From Boswellia sacra (lineage: Eukaryota > Streptophyta > Magnoliopsida > Sapindales > Burseraceae), in the NCBI GenBank assembly GCA_013180625.2, contig SNVD02015981.1, positions 930,001 through 994,000 of the forward strand: a stretch of DNA of 64,000 nucleotides, written 5' to 3'. The notes beneath the pieces were generated by a model. The model was not told the DNA's origin, ran no database searches, and saw only the letters and a program-made list of their open reading frames with translations. Of this stretch, positions 1-11,700 are shown one piece after another. Each line of letters starts with the position of its first letter. Within the stretch, counting starts at the first letter, position 1. Both the position numbers and the translations under genes were made by a program.

Positions 1-1290
1 TTCAGTCACTGAGACACGAGATGATAGTAGGATTCAAATTTCCATGTAGAAACTATTCTGTCCAAGTGTTTTGAGGTGACAAGGTTTATCCGAACCACGA
101 AATCAATCTCTTAAATTAATTCAATTTATTAAAAACAACAAGAACCGGAAGCACTTTCTCTTTTCAGAGCAGGGCGCTGTCTGTGCCTTTGTGTTTATGT
201 CTTCCTGGAAAGCTGGTCGTTTGTAGGGTTGGTGCCCACGAGTTTTGTTTTGGATTTGAAACGGTGCAGCTCAGGGCTTGAGCAGAGCATAAGCAGCCAA
301 TAACACTGATCTCGTCGCTAAAAGATTTTATATATATATAGACACATATACTTTGAGAGCTTAGCCAGAGAGGGATTTTCTCTCTCTCTACTGTGTAGCT
401 TTACATATTGAATATATAATTGATATATAATTGTCGAGTTTTTATCTTAAACTCTTCAAAGGTTTCTTATTAAATCATTTATCATGATCAAAATTCTCCC
501 TTATCTCCATCCAAAAAACTAATACCCTTTTTATGAGATGAAATTTCCAAGGCATTACACCAAGTACGAATTTACCTTCGATATATATTCGGTACGTGCA
601 CGAGTAATTGAGCTTTATCTACAGAAATACGTGGAACTAGTTTATAGAGCAATTTAGCTAATTATTGAATTCTCAATTTTTTTTTTCTTTCGAGTTAAAT
701 AAGGGCTCTTATTTCTGCTGTCTTGAAACGACACCCAGGGTGCAGGCAAAAATTAATCCGAATTCCTACGGTATGATAAAGTGATAAAATATATAGTCTT
801 GAGAGATTTATATCTGGATTTCAGGATACAGCAACAATTCCACTCCATCATTATCTGTAAACCAAATAAGTACAACTATAACCTATCGAAAAATCAACCA
901 TCAAAGATACTTATTTGAAAAAATTAAACTTTATGCACATAGAATGATAAGTGCTCATTCACTTTCTTGTACTCGTGTATTTGCATTGTTGTTTTTCTCT
1001 TTTCTCATAATAGTTTTTATCAAAGGGATGAGATTCATTTTGTCCTTGACTAGATTTTTTTTCTTATCTAATAAAATTTCCTCGTTCGGTCGATGTTTCC
1101 TAGAAAGAAAAAAAAAAAAAAGACAAGCAGATAGATTTGCCTTTTTAGTTGTCATTGGGTAATCTTTAATATTATGGAAGAATATGCTTTCTAATGAATC
1201 CTTATACCTCCATGGAATATGTGTGCGATGCATATTGATCTTAAGTGAATAATACATATTATCGACTGGACCCTTGCTCTCTAAGCTTGA
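1..1290. other. Intergenic, no gene recognised
   Basis: AT-rich sequence with homopolymer and TA runs. I see no open frame of convincing length, no RNA gene and no transposon termini. It lies outside the inverted duplication described below, whose left boundary is near 1470. Confidence 0.5.
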
Positions 1291-1380
1291 AGCTTGGTAC
1301 CTAAAGGCTCCAAATTACGTCAACCTCATAAACATGTTGGAATTCCAGCGCATGTTTTTGGAGTATCAAAATTGCTGAAA

Positions 1381-1430
1381 ATGTCATTGTCAGTCGCCTT
1401 TCTCTGTCTCTCTGTCTCTCTCTCTATAAA
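1381..1430 (+). promoter_or_regulatory. Possible core promoter of NLR-1: CT tract plus TATA-like box
   Basis: A CT-rich run leads into TATAAA at 1425-1430, about 265 bp before the NLR-1 start codon. Plant core promoters often combine a pyrimidine patch with a TATA box, but no transcript evidence is available. The homology with arm B begins just downstream (about 1470), so this promoter may not have been copied. Confidence 0.3.
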
Positions 1431-1693
1431 GTTGGTCCTGGAAGTTAATTTTTTGCCTTTTGAAATATCAATCCCTGCCTGGTCCAATCCAACTCTTTCA
1501 ATTCCCCTTGTTCTCTCTTTACTCAATTACTCCTTCTCTAGTCAGCTGTTTCTTGTAACAGCTGACTTGGATTAGGTTGTTTTGGCTGAGAAAGGAACAA
1601 TTACTCCAAACTTTTCTTCCAGTTCTTTCTTTCTTAGCCATTTACAGAAAATTAAACTTCTTACTTTTCAGGAGGCTAGGAAAGAAAAATAAG

Positions 1694-4432
1694 ATGAGTA
1701 TGAGCCCGAGGAAAATAGCCGAAGCAAATATTGGGAGCACTCTTCAGAACGTTACGGACCTTCTTATTTACGAACCAGTACGTGGAGCTGAGAAAGACTT
1801 TACATTCATCGAAGCTAATTTGAGGAGAATGTACCTGATGGTGCAAAGTGTCAAAGGAAGAGAAGGTTCAATTTCCTCCAACAACGAACCGCAATTGGAG
1901 AATTTAATGGAGGATATGATAAAGTTGGCCTCTGATGTAGATTCTGTTATTGATGCTTTCATTTTACTAAAAATGAAACAGCAGAAATGCTGGATAATTA
2001 ATAGCATCAAAATGTCTTTTCCCAGTGTAAGAAATCAGACAGATATGCATAAGATGATGGGGGAGCTTCGGAGTATCAAATCCTCCATCTTTGAACTCAT
2101 CAACAGAGGGAGGGAGTTGGGACTTACTCCATTTGGGGAACAAAAGCACCTATGTCCAACATTTTGGAGCCTGGATCATCGATTGCCAGAACGATTGTTG
2201 TCATCTAATGATATTGAACAAATAGAAGTTGCGAGTTTAGAGGGAGATGTTCGGATAGTATCATCACGGTTGATTGAAGGCAAAGAGACTCGGGAAGTGA
2301 TAACCATTACAGGGGAAAGAGGAACGGGAAAGACAACTCTTGCATTGAAAATTTACAACAATCTTGACATCTCTCGTAATTTTCCTTGCCGGGCTTGGGT
2401 CACCCTGACTCCAGAATTCGAGCTTAAAGAACTGCTACAGTTGATTGCAAAGCAACTCAGAATGGACTTTGAACGAGTATGGACCGACGAAATGTTAATG
2501 AATTGTATTAACAATTTCTTGAGTTCCAAGAAATATCTTATCGTTTTGGACAACGTAACGACACAAAGAGCCTGGGATCTTCTTCAGGCTGTATTTCCCA
2601 ACACATCAGCTGCAAGTAGAGTCCTGGTGACCACTCGTGAAAAAGAAATAGGGCATTCTGCAGAGCAAGGGCCTGACTCTACATACGACATGCGAGCCCT
2701 CAGCTATGAAGAGAGCTGGAATTTGTTCAAGTCCAAGGTTATTGTGCCGAAAGAACTGGAACAAGTTGGACAGGAAATTGTAAGGAAGTGCTCGGGTTTG
2801 CCTCTAGCAATCTTTACAGCAGCAGAATATCTGTCGGGTAAGCCAACAACATGGGACCAGTGGTTGGCAGTATCGGAGAAGATTGATCAAGACCTGTACT
2901 GTACCTTGAATTTAGCTGCTGATGCTTTGCCACCAAAATTAAAACTATGCCTGACCTTCTTCGGATCCTTTCGTCAGGACTCCTATATTTCTGCTAGGAG
3001 GTTGATTGGGTTGTGGATAGGCGAGGGACTGGTGCAACAACATAGGATCAGCAGAAAGACCCCAGAATATGTTGCAGAAAAGTATTTACGGATACTTGAA
3101 AATCAGAAGATGATAGAAGTGGGTGAAAGGAAGCCTAATGGGAGCATAAAAACATGTCGGATTCACTATCTATTGAGAGACCGGGTGAAAGCAAAGGAAT
3201 CAAGCTTTTTTTGCAGTCAAACTCAAAGGAGCAAGCTTCGTAGACTTGCTGACCATCTTGATGCCAGGGATGTAGGCTTCTCTGACATTCATGGTTCTAG
3301 GTCCACAAATCAATCGCTGCCATCTTTTTATGAAGATCTTTGTTCTATTTTTTCCTTTGATTCCCGGGAAGGACCTGCGCCTGGAGATGAGATCGGGAGC
3401 TTTCTTCGTAGAGGAATTGCTAGAAATCGTTTCAAGAAGCTGCGAATAATTGACCTTGAGCGCGTATTTCGACCCAAGTTGCCAGACCAAATAGGAAGCT
3501 TAAGTGAATTGAGGTACTTGGGATTGAGATGGACTTACATAGAGAAGCTTCCATCTTCAATTCGGAAGTTATACAACCTTCAAATATTGGATTTGAAACA
3601 TACCAATGTTGACACCCTCCCTCAATATATTTGGAGGATGCTAAGTCTAAGGCACCTTTACTTGACTGATAGTTATCGTATTAGATTTGTTGCTCCACCA
3701 GGTCGCAGTTCTCTAACGGAACTCCAAATATTGTTGGGACTGTTTTTGGATGAAGAGAGCAACGTCAAAAGTGGGCTAAACGGGTTCCTCAATCTTAGGA
3801 AGTTGGGGATGATATGCCGATTACCATTGTCAAAGCAAGATCAACTGGAGAAATGGCTCCTAAGGCTGAGGCACCTGGAATATTTGAGGTTGAGGTCAAT
3901 TGATGAATCAGCTCAACCTACAAATTTATATTTGAAGTCTTTGTCAAAACTCAAGAATCTCTCCACCTTATACCTTTGTGGGAAGTTGATGAATCAACAA
4001 ATTGTGTATAATTTCCCCAAAAATGTCACAGAGATCACACTATCTTTATCAGGGCTAAGAGAAGATCCGATGCCTAAGCTTGAGAAGCTACCTGAACTGA
4101 GAATTCTTCGATTACTATCGGCCTCCTATACTGGGAAGAAAATGGTGTGCTCAGCAGGGGGGTTTCCCCTGCTTCAGGTCCTAAAATTGTGGAACTTAGA
4201 GGAATTGAAGGAATGGGTGGTTGAGCGTGGAGCTCTGACCATTGTAAAAGATATTGAAATAAGGTCTTGCAAAAACTTGAAGGAGATCCCATACGGATTC
4301 AAATGCCTTTCAGAATGCTGTGAACTGAAGTTAAAGAATATGCCAGATGAATTTAAAGCAAGGGTTATAAAGGATCAGGGGCCGGATTGGCATAAGATTG
4401 CTCATATACCAACTATTTCTATTGACGATTAG
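1694..4432 (+). CDS. CC-NBS-LRR (NLR) immune receptor, NLR-1
   Basis: Predicted intracellular immune receptor of 912 residues in one exon. The start at 1694 is the first ATG in the frame; the reading frame is open back to 1577 but without an ATG. An Rx-type coiled-coil region fills about residues 1-160, with a degenerate EDVID-like stretch (DVDSVIDAF). NB-ARC follows: P-loop GERGTGKTT at 207-215, kinase-2 YLIVLDNV at 281-288, RNBS-B SRVLVTTRE at 308-316, GLPLA at 368-372. The MHD position reads I-H-Y at 490-492. Leucine-rich repeats occupy about 560-890. The invariant P-loop lysine is present, so nucleotide binding is plausible. The second kinase-2 Asp is Asn, and the MHD Asp is Tyr, which is atypical. 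It is paralogous to NLR-2 17 kb downstream, and a decayed inverted copy lies at 47890-49707. The pathogen recognised is unknown. Confidence 0.95.
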   Translation: MSMSPRKIAEANIGSTLQNVTDLLIYEPVRGAEKDFTFIEANLRRMYLMVQSVKGREGSISSNNEPQLENLMEDMIKLASDVDSVIDAFILLKMKQQKCWIINSIKMSFPSVRNQTDMHKMMGELRSIKSSIFELINRGRELGLTPFGEQKHLCPTFWSLDHRLPERLLSSNDIEQIEVASLEGDVRIVSSRLIEGKETREVITITGERGTGKTTLALKIYNNLDISRNFPCRAWVTLTPEFELKELLQLIAKQLRMDFERVWTDEMLMNCINNFLSSKKYLIVLDNVTTQRAWDLLQAVFPNTSAASRVLVTTREKEIGHSAEQGPDSTYDMRALSYEESWNLFKSKVIVPKELEQVGQEIVRKCSGLPLAIFTAAEYLSGKPTTWDQWLAVSEKIDQDLYCTLNLAADALPPKLKLCLTFFGSFRQDSYISARRLIGLWIGEGLVQQHRISRKTPEYVAEKYLRILENQKMIEVGERKPNGSIKTCRIHYLLRDRVKAKESSFFCSQTQRSKLRRLADHLDARDVGFSDIHGSRSTNQSLPSFYEDLCSIFSFDSREGPAPGDEIGSFLRRGIARNRFKKLRIIDLERVFRPKLPDQIGSLSELRYLGLRWTYIEKLPSSIRKLYNLQILDLKHTNVDTLPQYIWRMLSLRHLYLTDSYRIRFVAPPGRSSLTELQILLGLFLDEESNVKSGLNGFLNLRKLGMICRLPLSKQDQLEKWLLRLRHLEYLRLRSIDESAQPTNLYLKSLSKLKNLSTLYLCGKLMNQQIVYNFPKNVTEITLSLSGLREDPMPKLEKLPELRILRLLSASYTGKKMVCSAGGFPLLQVLKLWNLEELKEWVVERGALTIVKDIEIRSCKNLKEIPYGFKCLSECCELKLKNMPDEFKARVIKDQGPDWHKIAHIPTISIDD

Positions 4433-4879
4433 AAGATTGGAAATAAGGTATGTGTTATTTAATTATCTAATTATTCTTTATTACCCTAGCTACCTTATTT
4501 ACTTGTTAATATAATTGATCACTCCGACGTTCAAGTCAATAATCTCTGAGTAAAATTTTTTTGTGTTACTTTCCCTTCGTTAATGTAGCAGTGTAGCAGC
4601 AGCAGCCAAACATTTAAAGTACGTCACGGCTCAAACGGCTAAAGCAAATTTTATTTTTCTTGTCTATCTCAAAGGTTCTGCATTTTACCGAATAAATTAT
4701 AAACATAGTTTAAGACCCGCTTTGGATCAAGAAGTTTTGGTCTTGTGCTGGTGAATTTGATCACACTATCTGTTTGAATGTGTATACAAAGCATTTTCCT
4801 GAACGACATGAATCCTTGTATTGATTTACCATATTTGAGTGCAAGATATCTTCATACGTGTATATGTATATATATATAT
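4433..4879. other. 3' flank of NLR-1
   Basis: No gene. A GGTATG splice-donor-like sequence just after the stop (about 4447) recurs after NLR-2 (about 23773), so a 3'-UTR intron is possible but unproven. The segment ends in a short TA microsatellite that served as the insertion site of the downstream retrotransposon. Confidence 0.45.
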
Positions 4880-7464
4880 TGTAATATCCTAAGTTTTTGT
4901 AATATACATTATAGCATGTGTTATGGTTACATGTGTAATATATGTATTAATGTATTAGTTATGTGTTGGATTTGTAATGTAATAGATGAGAAAATGAGGG
5001 GCTTAATGAGAAGAATAATGGATTAAATGGTTATAAAGGAGGAGAGATGGACTAAATAGAAACTTTGCCTTGTGTTTATATATAAAATGAGAAGAATTCT
5101 AGAATTCTTCCATTCTAACTTACCAGGTCACGTTTCCAGCCCTTCACTCCCTCTAAGCTCCACACAACACACAATTTCACCAAGAATCCAAGCAAGCAAG
5201 TGGTAAGAATTCTTCTCTCCTTTGGAATTCTTGTGCTATTGTGTATGTATTTGCAAGAATTCTTTTGGGTTGTGATGTGAGTATATGAATTGTTGTTTGT
5301 GCTGCTGGAAAATTGTATGGAGATGTGAATTTGAATGAGTTTTGAATGCATCTAAGTAAGGAGATGAAGATATAAGCTAGAATTGAGAGTTTAGTTCAAA
5401 TCCTGGAAATTTTGTTACACTGAACAGTATATGTTCCGAAAATTATCAAAAATCAGGGGGACATTTTCTTGTTCTGAAAATTTTATGGATGAAAATAGAC
5501 ATGTTCAGGAGTTTATAGAAATTAGAATCACTTAAAAATTCATTGTGTGTATATTGTAATGAATTTTGAAATTTTGGTTCGAAATTTGTGAATTTCCCCT
5601 GTTTTAAAACAGGGCAGGAAGAGTGAACTCGATTTGAGGGGCCAAATCTTTGTAAAAGTGCCTGAATTTTTGTATGCAAGTTCTTCTATGTGTCATATAT
5701 GAGACTGTAAATTTTCACTGAGATTGAAGCTCTGTGTGAATTGTTATAGATTTTTAAAGTTGGCTTGTTAAAACTGGAATTTTTAGTTTCCAAAACAGGG
5801 CAGTTAGAAATAAATGGATTTGAATGGGTTAAACATCTTGAAAAGCCCTGATTTTTGGTACGGAAGTATATACATATGTTATATACCAGCCTGTAAATTT
5901 TTGTAGCCATTTGAGTAGGATTGAAATTCCTACAAATTGTTAAGTTGATAGTGCTCAGTGAAATGAATGCAGTGGCAGAATTGTTGAGGTAATAAATTTG
6001 ATTATTTTGAGTGGCCAAATGACCCCAAATTGGCTCTAAAAAATTTTAAGGAGACATGAGGTATGTGTGTAAAAGATGTCTACCTACTTGTGTGAATTTT
6101 TGGAAGTAGATAATTGTTGTGAATTGTTTGTCAAAGTAAGTATGGAAATAGAGCCAAAAAGGGGAAATATTTTACAAGTGTATGGTGACCTAAAAAGAGA
6201 TTTTGTTTTACTTTTAGGTCAATCACAAGCATCGAAAAGCAGCTATACAAGGTAAGTAAGCTAACTATTCTGAGGCCACAATAAATTTTGTGTACTGTAT
6301 GTATGTAATTTTGTGGATTGTAACACTATTAATTGTAAGCACCTTGATGCTTGAATGTGAGATATTGTGACTGTTTTAGAAGCCTGATATCGAGCTTCTT
6401 TAATGTGACTGATTGTGAATGAGAAAAAGTGATTGGCATGCTAAGACCTAGGAAGTTTAGCTCTCATGGCTTGAGAGGAGGTCTGGACCATGTGTTTCTC
6501 TAGATGAGATTCGGTAGCATGGGCCCGGTATCACCCGGATTGTCAGATTAGCCTCGAGCTATTTCAAGTGTAGGCATCTAAATGTATTTGTACTGTTCTG
6601 TACTGTTTCATGGCTTGAGGGGAGGTTTGGACCATGTGTTTCTCTAGTTGAGATTTGGTAGCATGGGCCCGGTATCACCCGGATTGTCAGACTAGCCTTG
6701 AGCATTCCGTACTCCCATGGCTTGAGGGGAGGTCTGGACCATGTGTTTCTCTAGACGAGATTCGGTAGCATGGGCCCGGTATCACCCGGATTGTCAGACT
6801 AGCCTTGAGCTATTGTATGAGAACTGACTGTGAAATGAAAAGTCCTACCTTGATTAGAGAGCCTTTCCCTAGGTGACTGTAACTGATACTATGGAAGCTT
6901 CCTCATTCTGTGATTGTGATTGTACATGAAAAAGCGATGAGTAGGGAAATGTGAACTCACTTATGTGAGATTGAATCGACCTACAAAGGTCTAGAAAGAA
7001 AATTGGCGAAGGAGTGCAAATGTAACCGAAGTGAGTTCGGAGCATTTCTTCTTTAACAAGTTAGCTAATGCCTGTGTAGTTAGAAGTGGATAATTTCATA
7101 CTGTAGATTGAATTCCAATGTTATTGTTTATTGTCGTATATTCACTTAGATTACTTACTGAGTTTTACTCACTAAAGTTGTTGTGTGCCTCAGGTGAGCA
7201 GTAGAGTGAGTTTTTGGATGGAGGACTTTTGGCATATCGATAGAGTTCCCTTGGCAATCATAGACCGCTGCCTAAATTATCATAGCCATACTGTAGGAAT
7301 CCTTTTGATTTTGAATGTATCTAGCTACAGTGAATTGGTGTGGTTGTGATTAGAAACTCTGTTTTGTGTGATACTAATATTAATTAGTGAAAGAAATATT
7401 AGAGTTCACATTTAAATGACTACATAAAATGTTACTTTCTGTATGTACAGTATGGGTTGTGAGA
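4880..7464 (+). repeat. 5' LTR of the chromovirus
   Basis: About 2585 bp. It aligns end to end with 12297-14988, with roughly 25 substitutions by eye (about 1%), most of them transitions. The only large difference is one fewer 107-bp minisatellite unit. Near identity implies a recent insertion, well under the age of the surrounding inverted duplication. Confidence 0.93.
6465..6815 (+). repeat. LTR minisatellite, three units
   Basis: Units starting CATGGCTTGAG occur at 6465, 6609 and 6716. Each contains GGGCCCGGTATCACCCGGAT followed by TTGTCAG. The last two are spaced 107 bp; the first spacing is 144 bp because of extra linker. The 3' LTR has four units. Confidence 0.9.
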
Positions 7465-7468
7465 GTAG

Positions 7469-7480
7469 TGGTATCAGAGC
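7469..7480 (+). other. Primer binding site (initiator Met tRNA)
   Basis: TGGTATCAGAGC lies four bases after the 5' LTR end. It matches the complement of the 3' end of plant initiator methionine tRNA, the usual primer for Ty3/Gypsy reverse transcription. Confidence 0.9.
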
Positions 7481-7698
7481 ATAGGTTTAAGGTTCTGTAG
7501 ACATTTTGTTGCAAGCGGTCAAGGGAACCAAGTCCATGCCAAATCCTCTATAGTAAGTAAGATTGATAATTGTTTGATTTCTATATTGAAATCTCTGAAA
7601 TGGTTGTATATGATGAGGCGTGCTAATTATTATTATTAGTAGAATTATCGTTATTTATATGGTGCCTCATTCTGTTCTAATGATCAGAATTGATAGTT

Positions 7699-8775
7699 AT
7701 GTCTCGACCGGGACGACCCAGGAGGGCCGATAACCCCATCGTGGAGGAAATGAGAAGAGGTAGCACCACATCTAGAGTGAGACGAACCTTGGAGCTGGAC
7801 AAACCTGCTTTGGTCAGAAATAGAAGATCGAAGAGGCAAATTGGGACTAGTAGCAGCTCACGGGCTCAGGACCCTACAGTCCAGGAGTTAGTACAGATTT
7901 TGACTGATGTGAGACGGGAGGCTGCACAACCTAGTTCCACCACCACTTCTGAAAATATACAAGTTGTGGAGCAGTTTAGAAGACTCAACCCTCCATCCTT
8001 TACAGGCTCAACAAACCCATTAGCTGCAGAAGAATGGGTTCGTAAAATGGAAAGAATATTCGAGCTTATGGGGTGTACTGATACACAACGGCTCACATGT
8101 GCTACTTTTATGCTAGATGATAGCGCAAGTTACTGGTGGGAAATGACCAAGAGAGCTCACACTGGAGAAGATGGAGTGCTTACTTGGGCTCAGTTTAAAG
8201 AGTTGTTTTATGACAAGTACTTCCCTCAGTCATTGAAGAATGAGAAGATTGCTGAATTTCTACAGTTAACTCAGGGGTCCATGTCCCTCACAGAATATGA
8301 AAGGAAGTTCGAGGCTCTCTCCAGATTTGCTCCACACCTCATCAACACAGAAGAGGAGAAAGCCAAGCTCTTTGAGAGAGGCCTGAAACCAGAAATTCGA
8401 AGGCACGTGGCAGCTTTTGAATTGAAAAGCTACAGTGCAGTGCTGAGGAAGGCTCAGATATTGGACAGAGATGAAGAAATGACTAAAGCTGGCAAGTCTA
8501 AAGAAGAGGGTTCTGGTTCTCAACCAAGGAAGCCATGGAGGAATAATAGCAAACGGTTCGAGAAAGGCAAAGGAAAGAAGAAGCAGAATATAGGTAGGAA
8601 AGAATTTCCTGTATGTGACACATGCCACAGAACACATAAAGGAATGTGTCATTTCAAGACTAGAGCGTGCTTCCGGTGTGAAAAAACTGGACACTTTATT
8701 GCATCATGTCCTGAAGCCAGTCAAGCTCCTATTACTCCTGGTAGAGTTCAGAATGCATCGAGTAGAGAACCATGA
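7699..8775 (+). CDS. Retrotransposon gag (capsid and zinc knuckle)
   Basis: Gag forms the virus-like particle that packages element RNA. The first ATG in frame is 7699, after a basic N-terminus (MSRPGRPRRAD). A retrotransposon gag domain covers roughly residues 95-250, with the PPSFTGSTNP and AEEWVRKME signatures. A basic linker follows, then a CCHC zinc knuckle, CFRCEKTGHFIASC, at 8668-8709. An in-frame TGA at 8773-8775 ends it; pol continues in the same frame, so gag and pol were probably one polyprotein before this stop. The stop is one C-to-T change from an arginine codon. The gag part itself has no other break. Confidence 0.9.
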   Translation: MSRPGRPRRADNPIVEEMRRGSTTSRVRRTLELDKPALVRNRRSKRQIGTSSSSRAQDPTVQELVQILTDVRREAAQPSSTTTSENIQVVEQFRRLNPPSFTGSTNPLAAEEWVRKMERIFELMGCTDTQRLTCATFMLDDSASYWWEMTKRAHTGEDGVLTWAQFKELFYDKYFPQSLKNEKIAEFLQLTQGSMSLTEYERKFEALSRFAPHLINTEEEKAKLFERGLKPEIRRHVAAFELKSYSAVLRKAQILDRDEEMTKAGKSKEEGSGSQPRKPWRNNSKRFEKGKGKKKQNIGRKEFPVCDTCHRTHKGMCHFKTRACFRCEKTGHFIASCPEASQAPITPGRVQNASSREP

Positions 8776-11700
8776 GCTCAAGGAAGAGTCTATGCCCTTA
8801 CCACCACTAAAGCACGGGAGGCTCCATCGGTTGTTTCTGGTATTATCTCTGTTCTTGGTCATAATGCTCATGTATTGTTTGATTCGGGTGCCACTCATTC
8901 CTTTATGTCTCGTACTTTTGCTCATAAAGTGGAGGTAAAGCCTTCAATTATGGAGGTTGAGATGTGTGTCTCTACTCCTTCGGGGATGGCATTGTGTGCT
9001 AAAGAAGAGTTGAAATCCTGCCTGATTAAAATAGATAGCCAAGAGTTAGAGGCCAATCTAATCATCTTGGAGATGCGTGATTTTGATGTGATTCTGGGTA
9101 TGGATTGGCTATCTAAATATCATGCAGATGTCAAGTGTTTTGAGAAGAAAGTGGTATTCCATACTCCACTCGGATTGGAGTGCAGCTTTGTCGGGGTGGA
9201 TATAGTTTCATTGCCACGGATTGTTTCAGCTTTGAAAGCCCAAAAGTTCCTTCGGAAGGGATGTATGGGTTTCTTGGCTTGTGTTATGGAGACACCGAAG
9301 GACGAAAAGAGTATTCAGAATATTCCAGTGGTAAATGAATTTACAAATGTGTTCCCAGAAGAATTATCCGGACTCCCTCCCGATCGAGAAATTGAGTTCA
9401 CTATCGATCTTTTACCAGGAACCACTCCTATATCCAAAGTTCCATATCGGATGTCACCAACGGAACTTAAAGAATTGAAGGAGCAGTTACAGGAGTTACT
9501 GGATAAGGGTTTCATCCGTCCCAGTGTCTCTCCTTGGGGAGCACCAGTTCTGTTTGTGAAGAAAAAGGATGGGACAATGAGATTGTGCATTGATTATCGT
9601 GAGTTGAATCGGGTGACTATAAAGAACAAGTATCCACTTCCAAGGATTGATGATCTACTCGATCAGTTGCATGGGGCAAGTATGTTTTCTAAGATTGATC
9701 TTCGATCCGGATACCATCAGTTAAAGATCAGAAAGGAAGACATTTCCAATACTGCCTTTCGAACGAGGTATGGGCACTATGAATTCTTGGTGATGCCTTT
9801 CGGACTCACGAATGCTCCAGCTGCTTTTATGGATCTTATGAACCGTGTTTTTAAGGAATTCTTGGATAAATTCGTCATTGTGTTCATTGATGATATTTTG
9901 GTGTATTCTAAGAATTTTGAAGAACACGAAGAGCATTTGAGAAGGGTATTGCAGTTATTGAGAGAGAAGAAACTGTATGCCAAATTCAAGAAATGCGAGT
10001 TTTGGCTCAACCAGATTTCCTTCTTGGGTCACATTGTTTCAGGTGATGGGATCTCAGTAGACCCAAATAAAGTGGAAGCTATTGTGAAGTGGCCGAGACC
10101 GACTAATGTAACTGAAGTGCGTAGCTTTCTGGGATTGGCTGGATACTATAGGAGATTTGTTGAAGGCTTTTCCAAGATAGCCTCGCCCTTAACACAGTTG
10201 ACTAGGAAGAATGTAGCTTTTGTATGGTCAGAAGACTGTGAGAAAAGTTTTCAGGAACTCAAGAACCGATTGGTGACAGCTCCAATACTGACTATCCCTT
10301 CTGGTTTAGAAGGATTTGTGATATACAGTGATGCTTCTAAGAACGGGTTGGGGTGTGTTTTGATGCAAAATGGCAAGGTTATAGCCTATGCATCTCGACA
10401 ATTGAAGGACTATGAGAAGAATTACCCTACCCATGATCTAGAACTGGCAGCAGTGGTGTTTGCATTAAAGATTTGGAGGCATTACTTATACGGAGCAAGA
10501 TGTGAGATTTATACCGACCATAAGAGCCTTAAATATTTCTTCACTCAGAAGGAATTAAATATGAGGCAAAGGCGATGGCTTGAATTGGTCAAGGATTATG
10601 ATTGTGTCATTAATTATCATCCTGGAAAAGCGAATGTGGTGGCGGATGCCTTGAGTAGAAAGTCTTCTGGACATATGGCTGCTTTAGTTACCACACAACG
10701 GTCAATAATGCAAGATCTGGAGAAACTTGCTATTGAGATTGTTCAGCTGAATAAATACTTACATTTGGCTTCATTGGTCGTGCAACCCACCATTATTGAG
10801 AAGATCAAGAAGAGTCAATGTGAAGATGCCTTTTTGAAGAAGGTGAGGGAAGAAGTTCCATTGGGGAAGAGGCCAGGTTTTGTTATCTCTTCCGACGGGG
10901 TATTATACTTCGAAGGAAGATTATGTGTGCCAAATGTGATAGAGTTGAAACGAGAAATATTGAATGAAGCATATAGTTCTCCTTATTCGGTGCATCCTGG
11001 CTGTACAAAGATGTATAGGGATCTCCGAAATAACTACTTGTGGGTTGGTATGAAGAAGGAAATAGCTCAATTTGTTGAACAATGCTTAGTTTGTCAACAA
11101 GTTAAAGCTGAACATCAAAGGCCATCGGGATTACTAAATCCACTATCAATACCAGAATAGAAATGGGAACACATCACTATGGATTTTGTTGTGGGTCTAC
11201 CGAGGACTAGGAATGGATATGATGCAATTTGGGTGATTGTGGACCGGTTAACAAAATCAGCACATTTTCTTCCTGTGCGCACTACCTTCACTATGGACAG
11301 ATGTGCTCAGCTCTATGTAGATGAGATTGTTAGACTACATGGAGTAACGGTATCTATTGTTTCAGATCAGGACCCAAGATTCACCTCCCAATTTTAGAAA
11401 AGTTTACATAAGGCTTTGGGCACTAAATTGAAGTTCACCACGGCTTTTCATCCTCAAACAGATGGTCAGTCGGAAAGGACCATCCAGATTCTGGAAGATA
11501 TGCTTAGAACTTGTGTGTTGGACTTCAACGATAGCTGGGACAAGCACTTGACTTTGGTTGAATTTGCATACAACAACAGCTATCAATCCACAATAAGAAT
11601 GGCCCCTTATGAAGCCTTGTATGGGAGGAAGTGTAGATCACCCATCCATTGGGATGAGGTTGGCGAAAGAAAGATACTTGGGCCCGAAATTGCACAACAA

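Noticed and set aside
1577..1693. Extension of NLR-1 upstream to 1577
   Set aside because: The first codon there is TTG and the added 39 residues are hydrophobic and unlike an Rx-type N-terminus. The first ATG is 1694, which also gives the same length as NLR-2.
5115..6018. Minus-strand frames in the LTRs (repeated at 12532-13435)
   Set aside because: They lie in LTR DNA, are short, and exist twice only because the LTR does.
6465..6815. Satellite array unrelated to transposons
   Set aside because: It recurs at the same position in the 3' LTR and so belongs to the element.
7461..7464. Calling a canonical TG..CA terminus for the chromovirus LTRs
   Set aside because: Both LTRs end in GAGA where they diverge from each other, so a CA end is not supported at this border.
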